Source: Henningerozyma blattae CBS 6284 | Lineage: Eukaryota > Ascomycota > Saccharomycetes > Saccharomycetales > Saccharomycetaceae | Reading direction: 5' to 3' | DNA: 64,000 bases | Assembly (NCBI RefSeq): GCF_000315915.1 | Contig: NC_020191.1 | Location: 186,001-250,000, forward strand | Part shown: piece by piece, positions 53,264-62,483 of the stretch | Numbering within the stretch: the stretch's first letter is position 1 | How the letters are laid out: every line of letters starts with the position of its first letter | The notes under the pieces: model-generated | Told to the model about the DNA's origin: nothing | Databases searched by the model: none | The model's input: the letters and a program-made list of their open reading frames with translations, nothing else | Position numbers and translations under genes: made by a program

Positions 53264-54239
53264 ATTGCAAAGTGATTATTATGACGTTGAATTGCTAATT
53301 GTTAAAAAATATGTAACGAATTGCTATTTGTAAAAGTATAATGATTGTATATTGTTATATTTCTTGATTAATTTTTTTTTATCTTGATGTGGCAACTAAA
53401 GATTAGCAGTTAAATATATAGCAGTGAAGTTCAAGTGAGATAATAAGAGCATTAATAGGAAAGGATGTACTTAACGATAGATAATAATTGTAAAGAAAAA
53501 GAGAAAAATAGCAAATATAATATAATGAAAGGTAGAAAATGGTTGAACGAACGAATGATTGAATTAAAAAAAATATTTTAAAGATATATTAAAGTAAAAT
53601 AAAATTTAAAGAAACAATTCTTTTTTGGTTAATAGGAACTTCTTATGATGGCTCTTTTTTTGCTGTGGCTACTTTGTAATCTTTATAAACAAGATATTGG
53701 AAGTGAGTGGAGTTGTAGTTAAATAGCACAGTCTAATAAATCCTGGGGGTGGGGGGGGTTGGAAGATGGGGGGTTGAGTAAAAGAAAGGGAAAGCCAGAA
53801 GGGAGACAATGTATAAATTCAAAAGTTTCGGTCTACCAACGAAAATGTGCCAATTAGTCTATCAGATATGTAAAGTCCCACTGTTTGGCTGTTGTTGTTC
53901 AGTGCAACACAAAATCTTCAATATATAATAGACTGCAAGAGAGGCGGATCCAATTTAATATGGTGTGAGGATAAGTTTGTCTTTGATATGATCGAAATTC
54001 CCATACAATTAAAAAAATAAAAAATAAAAAAGAGTAACTAGAGTAATTAACATCAAGTATTTTTTCAGATATCTAACATTTCCGCTAATTTACCTACAGC
54101 ATATCTGAATTTATTCAACTGGAGAAATAGGCCTATTTTGTTTATTAGAATTTTTTTTCATAATATTTATGAAAAGAGGTCTATTTACACTGTAAATTTC
54201 CAGATTTGTGATCTTCCACAGTCCTCATCGCAACTTTGG
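53264..54239. promoter_or_regulatory. HKR1 promoter region
   Basis: About 980 bp, A/T-rich with an A-rich strand at 53560-53630 and a G-rich patch GGGGGTGGGGGGG at about 53746. No gene is recognised. Confidence 0.5.
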
Positions 54240-54395
54240 TGTCGTACAAATTCGGGACAAAATCCGTCCCGAACAGGTAACGGAATGCCCGATGCGGATC
54301 GGCAACGGTTGGCCCGATTACCTAAAATAGCATGTTGCACAGAAACACGCGCAGAATACGGCTCGTGCACCGGCGTTGATACTGTTTTAGGAAAG
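54240..54395. ncRNA. Candidate structured RNA (unidentified; strand not determined)
   Basis: A G+C-richer block with three strong stems in series: TTCGGGAC 54251-54258 with GTCCCGAA 54266-54273 (8 bp, 7-nt loop); AGGTAA 54275-54280 with TTACCT 54318-54323, enclosing GCCCGAT/ATCGGC; and CCTAAAATAG 54321-54330 with CTGTTTTAGG 54382-54391 (10 bp, one wobble). The last two share CCT and would compete there. The stems are palindromic in effect, so either strand could be the RNA. A 97-codon plus frame (54138-54431) and a 75-codon minus frame overlap but resemble no protein. No C/D box pair or clear H/ACA 3' end is seen. Confidence 0.35.
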
Positions 54396-55735
54396 TCATC
54401 CTTTGAGAACAATCAAGGCTTTAAAAGATGAAAAAAAAAAATAAAGCTCTAATATGGATAAAGCCAAGTTTGCTAAGCAAGAGTCCATCTGCAACAGGAA
54501 CTTTGAACAACGTCAGCATTAACAAGGCAAAAAGTATAGGGAAATCAAAGTAAAAGTATGGTGAAATCAAGTAAAAAATGGAGCAAAATCAAAGTATAAT
54601 TAAAGCTGTATGGCTGTTGAGTCTCGTTTGATGATAGGGTGTTCAAACAAAATGGGGAGCGGGCTGTGAAATGTACCGATGTGGTTTTTCCCGCTACGGT
54701 TGGATCTCTCGAGTGAACTACGCATCTAAGTAAATTAAGTGGCTAATAAGCTATTCCAATGGCCAATAAGCTATTGCAATCCCTAATAAGCTACTGCAAT
54801 CCCCAATAATCTATTGTACTACATAATAAGCAACTCCACCACCTAATAAGCTACTCATCTGTAAGTTCTGGATCAGTAGGTTTTCGATCGATCCGTCCAT
54901 GGCAGCCACGTTTTCGCTTGCGGTCTGCGAGTTTCTTGTGTCATCTTGTGTCGTTGTGTGTCACCTGGTAGGTAAGAAAGAGTCTTGTAATTGAGTCCGT
55001 TTTTTCCTTGAGCCTATTTAGTGTTCCTGGTGGATGCTTCCTTACCCCAACGGATTTAACACACCCTGTGGATTACCCGTATTGCTAATTATAAGTTTTG
55101 TCATGTTGTAGTAGTTGTAAAAGCTTGTACGTAACGTTATTTAGGTTTCATGGGAAACAAAGCCTCCTGCCGCTTTCCTAAAAGGCTGTACATAATGTTT
55201 CCAAGAACGACGGCCACGCAGAGGCGCCTGCGACACACGACTAAATAAGAATATTTTTTGCTTAGACACGTGTAAGGTTAGATATTTGGGTCCGTTTTGT
55301 TAGTACAATTGGTTTAGTTTAGTTTAACTTATCTCTTTTGTTTGGGTTGTCTCGTATGTGATGTCTTCAATCGTCATCTTAGAGCCCACTGTACAGGCCA
55401 AAGTTCACGAGTTTTCGCGTTTGATATTTAAAGAAAATTTATCTTTTTAGGTAATGTTCACTTGGAAATTTCCATAAATAATATTAAAGGAAGAATTCGT
55501 GTATTTATCAAATACACTATAAATAGAGTAAAGTACCTAGTTTGTTTGTTTATTTCTTGCTTTGCGGCCAATTCTAGCCTCAACTGTATAATTTATTATT
55601 ATTATACGATAGATAAGTACGTTTAAAGGGAGAATAAAAAAATATATAGGAAACGTTTTAGTATGTACTGGTCACGTGATTAGAATTTTCAGGCAAAAAT
55701 TAAATGTAACAATTTTAATCTCTTCTACCATGAGC
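54396..55735. other. Gene-free, compositionally mixed region
   Basis: About 1.3 kb of unusually G+C-rich noncoding sequence for this window. It contains the 20-bp tandem array at 54745-54864, a Reb1-type TTACCCG at 55073-55079, and a GTCACGTGAT motif at about 55671. Stop codons occur in all frames. Confidence 0.55.
54745..54864 (+). repeat. Six-unit, 20-bp tandem array with AATAAGCTAYT core
   Basis: Units start at 54745, 54765, 54785, 54805, 54825 and 54845, an exact 20-bp period with no indels. The first ~10 bases (AATAAGCTAT/C) are conserved; the last ~9 vary. It is noncoding on both strands. Conserved core, variable spacer and strict period suggest constraint on the core, for example a protein-binding array. 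Confidence 0.8.
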
Positions 55736-56066
55736 TGTATATGTTTTTTGTTGCTAGCCTAATAACATCTGGTTATCAAACTAGACAACTACATACTTGT
55801 AGCCTATGTAAGTTAAATATTGTTATTATTACGTTCCGATTTGTTCACTATACACTTCCATCTTTTATATTTCGTTCTTTTTGTTTTCTGGTTCTTACTT
55901 ATTTGTTCTACTTTAACTCTCTAGTTTATTCTTCTAGCTTTAGATTCTTAAATAGAATTTATGTTCATGATTCACTTACTTGTTAATCTACATGTTCATT
56001 CTGTAGAATCACGTGATCACGATTTATGCATGCGACCAACATTAGTTACATTAGTGTGATTTTAAA
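55736..56066 (+). repeat. Dispersed repeat family 2, copy 2 (probable LTR remnant)
   Basis: Aligns with 9737-10063 over nearly its whole length, starting TGTATATGTTTTTTGTTGCTAG. It contains the conserved palindrome ATCACGTGAT at 56008-56017 and abuts the 3' end of tRNA-Ser. A 81-codon frame (55741-55986) within it is not convincing. Confidence 0.65.
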
Positions 56067-56148
56067 CGACAACTACAGGATTCGAACCTGTGCGGGCAGA
56101 GCCCAAGAGATTTCTAATCTATCGCCTTAACCACTCGGCCAAGTTGCC
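56067..56148 (-). tRNA. tS(AGA): tRNA-Ser (anticodon AGA)
   Basis: 82 nt on the minus strand: GGCAACT...AGTTGTC acceptor stem, A box TGGCCGAGTGG, anticodon AGA in GATTAGAAATC, long variable arm (GGGCTCTGCCC region), B box GGTTCGAATCC. No intron. Only TTT follows on its strand; no run of four or more T occurs in the next ~370 bp. Confidence 0.96.
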
Positions 56149-56164
56149 TCAAATTGTATGCTTT

Positions 56165-56579
56165 CGTTGTAGACGAGATCGACTTTAGACTCATCTACAA
56201 GTTGCTAACTAGAAATTATACACAACACCGAGCAACTGCTAGTTGCATACCTGTGAATATCTGTTCGATGCATAATCTCTACTAGTTAGCCAGCATTATT
56301 CAAACTGTGCACTCCTACCCTTGTAAGTAAGTTTATAAACAGTCCAATTAAAGTAAAATGGAAAAGCTGGCGTTGACCTTTGAAAAGTATTTAAAGGCCA
56401 GCTTTTTCAGACTTAAGACATAAATTTATAGTTCTTTTATATAGTTATTTAGTTTAAGAAGAACAACAATTATATTCGTAAGTTCGAAGGATTAACTGGT
56501 GTTAAGTTAATAAGATGGTTAAGTTAAGTTTTGGTAGTTACTAATTAAGTGTATCGTACTCCTAAGTTGGTTTACAACA
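56165..56579 (+). mobile_element. Solo LTR, Ty3/gypsy-type family (copy C)
   Basis: 415 bp, nearly identical to 9190-9603. The 5' terminus has mutated to CGTTGTA; the 3' terminus is TACAACA. It begins 16 bp upstream of the 5' end of tRNA-Ser, in divergent orientation. The flanks GCTTT and TGTTT are only a partial duplication. No internal region. Confidence 0.88.
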
Positions 56580-58385
56580 TGTTTGATTGTTTGTGTGTTT
56601 TGTTAATAATTGATAGCTTTATAGATATTTTGCTCTCTAATTTGTTGAAGATTATGCCTTACCTTGTTCTATATTGTTTTAACTCTTGGTAAAGCACCAC
56701 AAATAAGGTGATTGGATCCTATTCTACTATTAGGAATACACATTATTAAAACAGTAATACTCCGAGTCGACTACTAATTATATCCTGGCTCTGGGCTGAC
56801 TACTAAATATATGACAACTTAGCAAGGAACCGACGGTTCTACAGATATTTACGAAATATCTGAAGCCTATTACTTTGAAAAAAAAAGAACTGTCTAGTTC
56901 TATTTAATATTGTATATAAGGAACATGAATTACTTATCCCACCATAAGAGGTATTTCTTGGAATCTTCTATCTTGGAACACAAGCTTTTATTTATGTCTC
57001 ACATACACTCATATCTAAACGACTTAATCAAGATTAATTAGTAACTAACTTTAGTAGTTCGTCCTCAATGGATACTATTGACCTTTTTTTTAAATTATTT
57101 TTCAACCTGAGCGTAATATTAACAACTTCATATTATCTTGGTTAACTTCGTAAGAAGCTGATTCAATCTTTCCTTCTTTCATAAACTGGTTAGGATCTGT
57201 TATCTATTATCTCTGCCTATTCAAAAAAAATATACCTCGAGAGACATAACGTTGTAGTTGAACATATTAATACAGAAAGTGGTTAGTATTTTTATGGACT
57301 TCGGTAACCGCATTTAATACTTTTCACTTTATTTGTAAATATTAAGTTTTTTTTCAAAGTTAGGATGTGTGATGCTTTAACATAAATTGTTGTTTTATAT
57401 ATGAACTTCAAGATTCACATCTTAATAAAGAGGAACTAACTAAAATATTGAACTTCTAATAAGTTCAGTATCTCTGAACTGGTTCAGTCCAGTCATATTG
57501 ACTAACTATTCGATTACTTTCTGTCTAACTTTTGGCGAGTAGTATTTTCTTGAGAATGTTGTCCCATGTCTAAATAATATTTAAAAATCTATATTATTCA
57601 AAGAAAAAAGAAAAAAGCATTCTAATAATAATACACTGAGAGTTTAATATTACATAATAAAAAAACATTACTTAGCGCGTAATATTTAATTCTCAATTCT
57701 CTCTCTAAATCATGCATACTACTTAAATCCACTTCATTTGCAGGCTGCGCTTCTTGTATTTTTTTACCAATTTCTTTGCAAACAGAAGTATTTGTTATAA
57801 ATTATAACGCAACAGTTTGACTGAACATGAATTACAATTTAGTATTATATTTTTTTAAAAAAAATTAGCAATAATTATAAAGGGCAATAGTGTTGGATCT
57901 TTATGGTATTAACTGTTCTTATAATAGTCCTCCATGAGCTAAATACGTATATAAAACTACAGAAGTATGTAAAAACGAGCTCTATTTATATTCCTAGAAA
58001 TGCAAGTTGTATAAAAATATCACTTAGTACGTGATATTTTACACTCAACAAATAGTCCCTGTCTCAAATTTTCATACTACTGAATTTAGGTAGTCGATCT
58101 AAGCTGTTCTGTTTTGATATATATCAAGAAAAGAAAAAAAAAGCATATTACTCTAGTAAGCTTGAATTGAAAATCATACTAGTATGGTATGTAAAACTGT
58201 AAATAACAAGTAAATTCCATATTATCATGTAGCGTTTGTTTACTAGATATTGTATTTACATATTTATAATGTAATCGGCCGTATCAATATTTTCACTTTT
58301 TGAGGTTAGATGCCGAATACTTATTTACAAACTCCAGTTTCTGTTTACACTTCTAATAGGTAATAACTATCGTATTCGGCAAAAT
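56580..58385. other. Gene-free region with degenerate internal repeats
   Basis: About 1.8 kb, A+T-rich, many stops. Two diverged segments (about 57590-57760 and 57995-58160) share A-rich AAGAAAAAAGCAT, CTTAG-CGTRATATTT and CATACTACT-AA motifs, and may be an old duplication. No ORF or RNA gene is supported. Confidence 0.45.
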
Positions 58386-59351
58386 TTATTGAACCAATTT
58401 TTTTGGTTTATATGGTTCTTCCAAATATTTAAGCTCTTCTTCAGTCAATTCGATATTCAATGCTCTAACAGCATCTTCCATTCTTTCCACAGAATTTAAC
58501 CCAAGAATTGGGAAAGTACCCTTACTCAATACCCAAGCTGTAGAAATCACTGCCATAGGGTTGTTTCGTTTTTTGGAGATTTCTTCCACACGCTTGATAA
58601 TTTCAATCTCAAAATCTTCGTATTGATTCAGTCTTTGACCTTTCAAAACTCTGTCATTATCCTCTCTATATGAAGAACCTTCAACAGGTCTGGATAATAA
58701 ACCTCTTTGTAATGGTGACCATGGTGTTTGAGCAATACCGTGCTTCTTAATATATGGAATCATTTCTCTCTCTTCTTCTCTATATAATAAGTTATAACAA
58801 TCTTGCATATTAACAAATTTAGACCAGCCATTTTTCTCAGCAATAAATTGATATTCTGCAAATTTGGTACCTAGCATGGAAGAAGCTCCAATGTATCTAG
58901 TTAGCCCTTGCTGAACAACATCGTTCAAAGCCCTCATCGTTTCCTCCATCGGTGTATCTGGGTCAGCTCTATGTACCTGGTAAACATCGATATAAGTTCC
59001 TAATCTTCTTAGAGAGTTTTTGCAAGCTTCAATAATATGCTTTTTCGACAAACCCCTTTGATTAGCAAAATGAATGGTTTGGTTCCCATGTAGCCCGCCA
59101 GTGGGTTGATAATCGGGTAATGTATCATCAACTGGAGCAAAAAGTTTAGTCATGATCACTACAGTTTCTCTTGAAATGTTATATTCCTTTAAAAATTCAC
59201 CTAGAATAATAATTTCACTTTGGCCATTGCTATACAGATCAGCAGTATCGTACGTTCTTAAACCCAAGTCATAGGCTCTTTTTAGAATCTTGTATGATTT
59301 TTGCTTGTCATCTATAACCCATTTATGCCAACCTTTATTACCAAAAGTCAT
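58386..59351 (-). CDS. Aldo-keto reductase (YPL088W-like), apparent loss of the original start codon
   Basis: NADPH-dependent aldo-keto reductase of the aryl-alcohol dehydrogenase-like group. Catalytic residues are visible: Asp and Tyr in TYDTADLYSNG, Lys in VIMTK, His in YQVHRAD; later SPLQRGLLS and ILGLNSVERM bind cofactor. Closest remembered homologue is YPL088W (342 residues). The ATG at 59351 gives 321 residues and lacks the first beta strand. In frame upstream, VEQVKFGNTGLKVSPIIVGC (59352-59411) is plainly the missing conserved N-terminus, but it runs back to a TAA at 59427-59429 without any ATG; ATA at 59418-59420 stands about where ATG would be. The gene may be newly dead, use a non-AUG start, or begin internally. 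Confidence 0.85.
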   Translation of the reverse strand: MTFGNKGWHKWVIDDKQKSYKILKRAYDLGLRTYDTADLYSNGQSEIIILGEFLKEYNISRETVVIMTKLFAPVDDTLPDYQPTGGLHGNQTIHFANQRGLSKKHIIEACKNSLRRLGTYIDVYQVHRADPDTPMEETMRALNDVVQQGLTRYIGASSMLGTKFAEYQFIAEKNGWSKFVNMQDCYNLLYREEEREMIPYIKKHGIAQTPWSPLQRGLLSRPVEGSSYREDNDRVLKGQRLNQYEDFEIEIIKRVEEISKKRNNPMAVISTAWVLSKGTFPILGLNSVERMEDAVRALNIELTEEELKYLEEPYKPKKLVQ

Positions 59352-59429
59352 ACAACCAACAATAATTGGTGAAACTTTTAAACCTGTATTACCGAATTTA
59401 ACCTGTTCAACTACCTTTATCTTTAGTTA

Positions 59430-60515
59430 TGTTCACATATATATATGCATCCATTAATTTTACTTCGCAAGAGTTATCGGAATTGCTTTCAGCACTAAGC
59501 ATTTCTTCTTCTTCATTTATGTGTTTGTATAAGAAATGATAGCTATAACAATACAGTAAATTTCTTTAACAATTATTCTTAATATCTAGTATCAAAAAAA
59601 AAAAAAAAATGGTATTACAACCCTTTGTTTATACTTTTAATTAACGCTATTGATACTCGGCCGAAATCAATGTTTACACAATTTATCATTATTTATATCT
59701 AATTTCTTTCCCCATCTGCCAAGAAAATTTTATGCGCTTCTTAGTTCTTAACTACTAGAAATATCCATCTTCAAATTTATATATATCATACACTGTCATA
59801 TATTCGTATATTTGTTTTCTCAACCTTCATAGTAAAAATACCAAGAAATACCAAGAGGGCTTGTGATGTTCTCTTAATGGTCAATTTAGGTAGAGAAATG
59901 ACCGAATCAAAATATTTGTCTTTATAGTACCGGTATAAATTGATCAGTGAACTGTGATATAGTGTAAATTATAGTGTGAACTAAAAGAGTTCTTTGCTTC
60001 TATATATTTTGTTACTTTTCTTTTGGCTATTTAAAATATCAGCGGAATGAGCATAAGAATTAAATAATGAGAAAAAGTGTTCAACTCTGGCATCAAAAAA
60101 AAAAAAAATAGGTCGAAAAATATAATTTTAGTATTCTCTTGTATTTTAATATATAAAAAATTGATTAAGAAGATTGGTTGCTAAGTAATAATTTTATATT
60201 GCTTAACATATAAATAAATCACGTGAATATAGAATTAATTGTATAAATACACAAGTAAATTTTTCCTTAAAAAGTAGTCTCCAAATGTAGAAAATCATTA
60301 TGCACGATCGCCAATATATTGAAATTGAAATTTAATTGTATTCTATCCTATTCGCGAATGTATAACAAGCTTAACTAATAATAAAGTTGCTAGCTTGAAA
60401 AAAAAAGTGAAATGAGCTATTTTAACTGTTATAAGTAGTTTATCCTATATAGAGAGAGATATATCTTAGTATTATAAAATAAAATATTAAGTTCTAAAGG
60501 GTAACGTTCATTACA
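59430..60515. promoter_or_regulatory. Divergent region between the aldo-keto reductase and ALG6
   Basis: About 1.1 kb, A+T-rich, with poly(A) runs at about 59595 and 60095 and an ATCACGTG motif at 60218-60225. No additional gene or RNA is seen. Confidence 0.5.
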
Positions 60516-62195
60516 ATGTCCTCGAAAAAAAAATTACTTAAAAAACAACAAAAGCCTGGTGAAGAAGAAGCATTCTATGCATCCCCTTTATTTGACTTTT
60601 TATACCCATTTAGACCAGTAGGAAGTCAATGGTTGACAGAGTATGTGATTATCATTTTTGCAATAATAATACGATGTGCTATCTCGTTAGGCTCATACTC
60701 TGGTAAGGGTACCCCTCCAATGTTTGGTGATTTCGAAGCTCAAAGGCATTGGATGGAAATCACTCAGCATTTACCAATCTCCAAATGGTATTGGTTTGAT
60801 TTACAATATTGGGGATTAGATTATCCTCCATTTACAGCTTATCATTCCTATTTCTTCGGGAAACTAGGCTCATTCTTCAATCCAGATTGGTTTGCCTTAA
60901 ATTCTTCAAGAGGCTATGAATCTGATGATAATGGTTTGAAAACTTATATGAGATTTACAGTTATTTTAAGTGAAGCCGTCTTTTATATTCCTGCAGTGGT
61001 ATATTTTACCAAATGGTTGGGAAAACATAGAAATCAATCTCCAATTGGACAATTCATTGCTGCTGCTGCAATTTTATTCCAACCTTCTCTAATGTTAATT
61101 GATCATGGGCATTTCCAATATAACTCCGTAATGTTAGGTTTAACTGTCTATGCTATAAATAACTTATTAGATGAATTTTATGGTCCTGCTGCTATTTGTT
61201 TTGTCCTTTCTTTGTGTTTTAAACAAATGGCCCTTTATTATTCTCCAATATTTTTTGGTTATCTTTTAAGTAAATCCCTCGTTCACCCTTCATGCAATAT
61301 TTCAAGATTCATCATCGTAGCTATTTCAACAGTTGTATCATTTGTAGTCATGTTTGGTCCAATATACTTGTTTGGTTCTAGTTCTAGTGATGATGAAATT
61401 ATAGCCGATGTTAGTGGATTGAATAACTTAATTCAATGTATCCGTAGAATTTTTCCATTTGCAAGAGGTATTTTTGAAGATAAAGTAGCAAATTTTTGGT
61501 GTGTTACCAATGTTGTTATAAAATACAGAGAACTTTTCACACAAGAGCAATTACAATTTTATTCTCTAGTGGCTACTTTAATCGGCTTTTTACCTTCTAT
61601 GATTACCATTTTCTTATATCCAAGGAAATTTTTAATACCTTACGCATTAGCTGCATGCTCAATGTCATTTTTCTTATTCAGTTTCCAAGTTCATGAAAAG
61701 AGTATCTTGTTACCTCTCATGCCAATCACTTTATTGTACACATCTACGGATTGGAACGTATTATCATTGGTTTGTTGGATTAATAACGTTGCATTATTTA
61801 CTCTATGGCCATTACTGAGAAAAGATGGTTTAGTCCTACAATATTTTGTTTGTTATTTTTTGAGTAATTGGTTAATCGGTAACTTTAGTTTTATTACACC
61901 TAAATTTTTACCAAGTTTCCTAACACCTGGCCCATCTATTAGTAATATTGATGATGATTATCGTCGTGGTAGTTTATTACCACATAATATCCTTTGGAAA
62001 ATAATCATTATTTCTTCTTACATTGTAATGGGAGCTGTTCAAATCTTGGATCTATTTTTCCAACCACCTACAAATTATCCAGATTTATGGATTATTTTGA
62101 ATTGTACCGTTGGATTTGGTTGTTTCATGTTATTTTGGTTATGGAACAACTATAAAATTATCCAAATGAGAAATAAAACCTTAAATGATTTATAA
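60516..62195 (+). CDS. ALG6: Dolichyl pyrophosphate Man9GlcNAc2 alpha-1,3-glucosyltransferase
   Basis: ER multi-pass enzyme that adds the first glucose, from dolichyl-P-glucose, to the lipid-linked oligosaccharide for N-glycosylation. The ALG6/ALG8 (GT57) signatures are present: GDFEAQRHWMEIT in the first lumenal loop, DLQYWGLDYPPFTAYHSY (95-112) and IDHGHFQYNSVMLG. About ten or more hydrophobic segments follow along its 559 residues (544 in S. cerevisiae). The N-terminus is a short basic cytosolic stretch. The start is the first ATG. Downstream PCM1 converges, so two sugar-pathway genes are adjacent, but as parts of different routes. Confidence 0.96.
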   Translation: MSSKKKLLKKQQKPGEEEAFYASPLFDFLYPFRPVGSQWLTEYVIIIFAIIIRCAISLGSYSGKGTPPMFGDFEAQRHWMEITQHLPISKWYWFDLQYWGLDYPPFTAYHSYFFGKLGSFFNPDWFALNSSRGYESDDNGLKTYMRFTVILSEAVFYIPAVVYFTKWLGKHRNQSPIGQFIAAAAILFQPSLMLIDHGHFQYNSVMLGLTVYAINNLLDEFYGPAAICFVLSLCFKQMALYYSPIFFGYLLSKSLVHPSCNISRFIIVAISTVVSFVVMFGPIYLFGSSSSDDEIIADVSGLNNLIQCIRRIFPFARGIFEDKVANFWCVTNVVIKYRELFTQEQLQFYSLVATLIGFLPSMITIFLYPRKFLIPYALAACSMSFFLFSFQVHEKSILLPLMPITLLYTSTDWNVLSLVCWINNVALFTLWPLLRKDGLVLQYFVCYFLSNWLIGNFSFITPKFLPSFLTPGPSISNIDDDYRRGSLLPHNILWKIIIISSYIVMGAVQILDLFFQPPTNYPDLWIILNCTVGFGCFMLFWLWNNYKIIQMRNKTLNDL

Positions 62196-62483
62196 TCTGA
62201 TTTTATAGATATCTTTTTCACATCTAATATTTTCGTTACGATTTATTCGTACAAGTTTCTTTTTATTTCACACAACTCCTTTGCAATAGAAAATAAAAAA
62301 AAATAGGGACAGAATATATAATAAAGTCATTTCTCATAATATTCCTAAGCTATTCATTCACTAAAAAGAACATTATTTATTGTATTATAAATTTAAAAAG
62401 ATCACCAAATCAAACATTTAAATAACTGACTTTTTTTGTATATAGTGGGCTAGGAAACTACCCCATCCTTCATAAGGTTTAAG

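Noticed and set aside
55671..55755. Possible centromere: GTCACGTG followed 57 bp later by TGTATATGTTTTTTG
   Set aside because: The second motif lacks the essential CCG of CDEIII and is the start of the dispersed repeat; the spacing is too short.
60218..60310. ATCACGTG followed by about 80 bp of A/T-rich DNA
   Set aside because: No CCGAA-containing CDEIII follows, so it is treated as an ordinary E-box.
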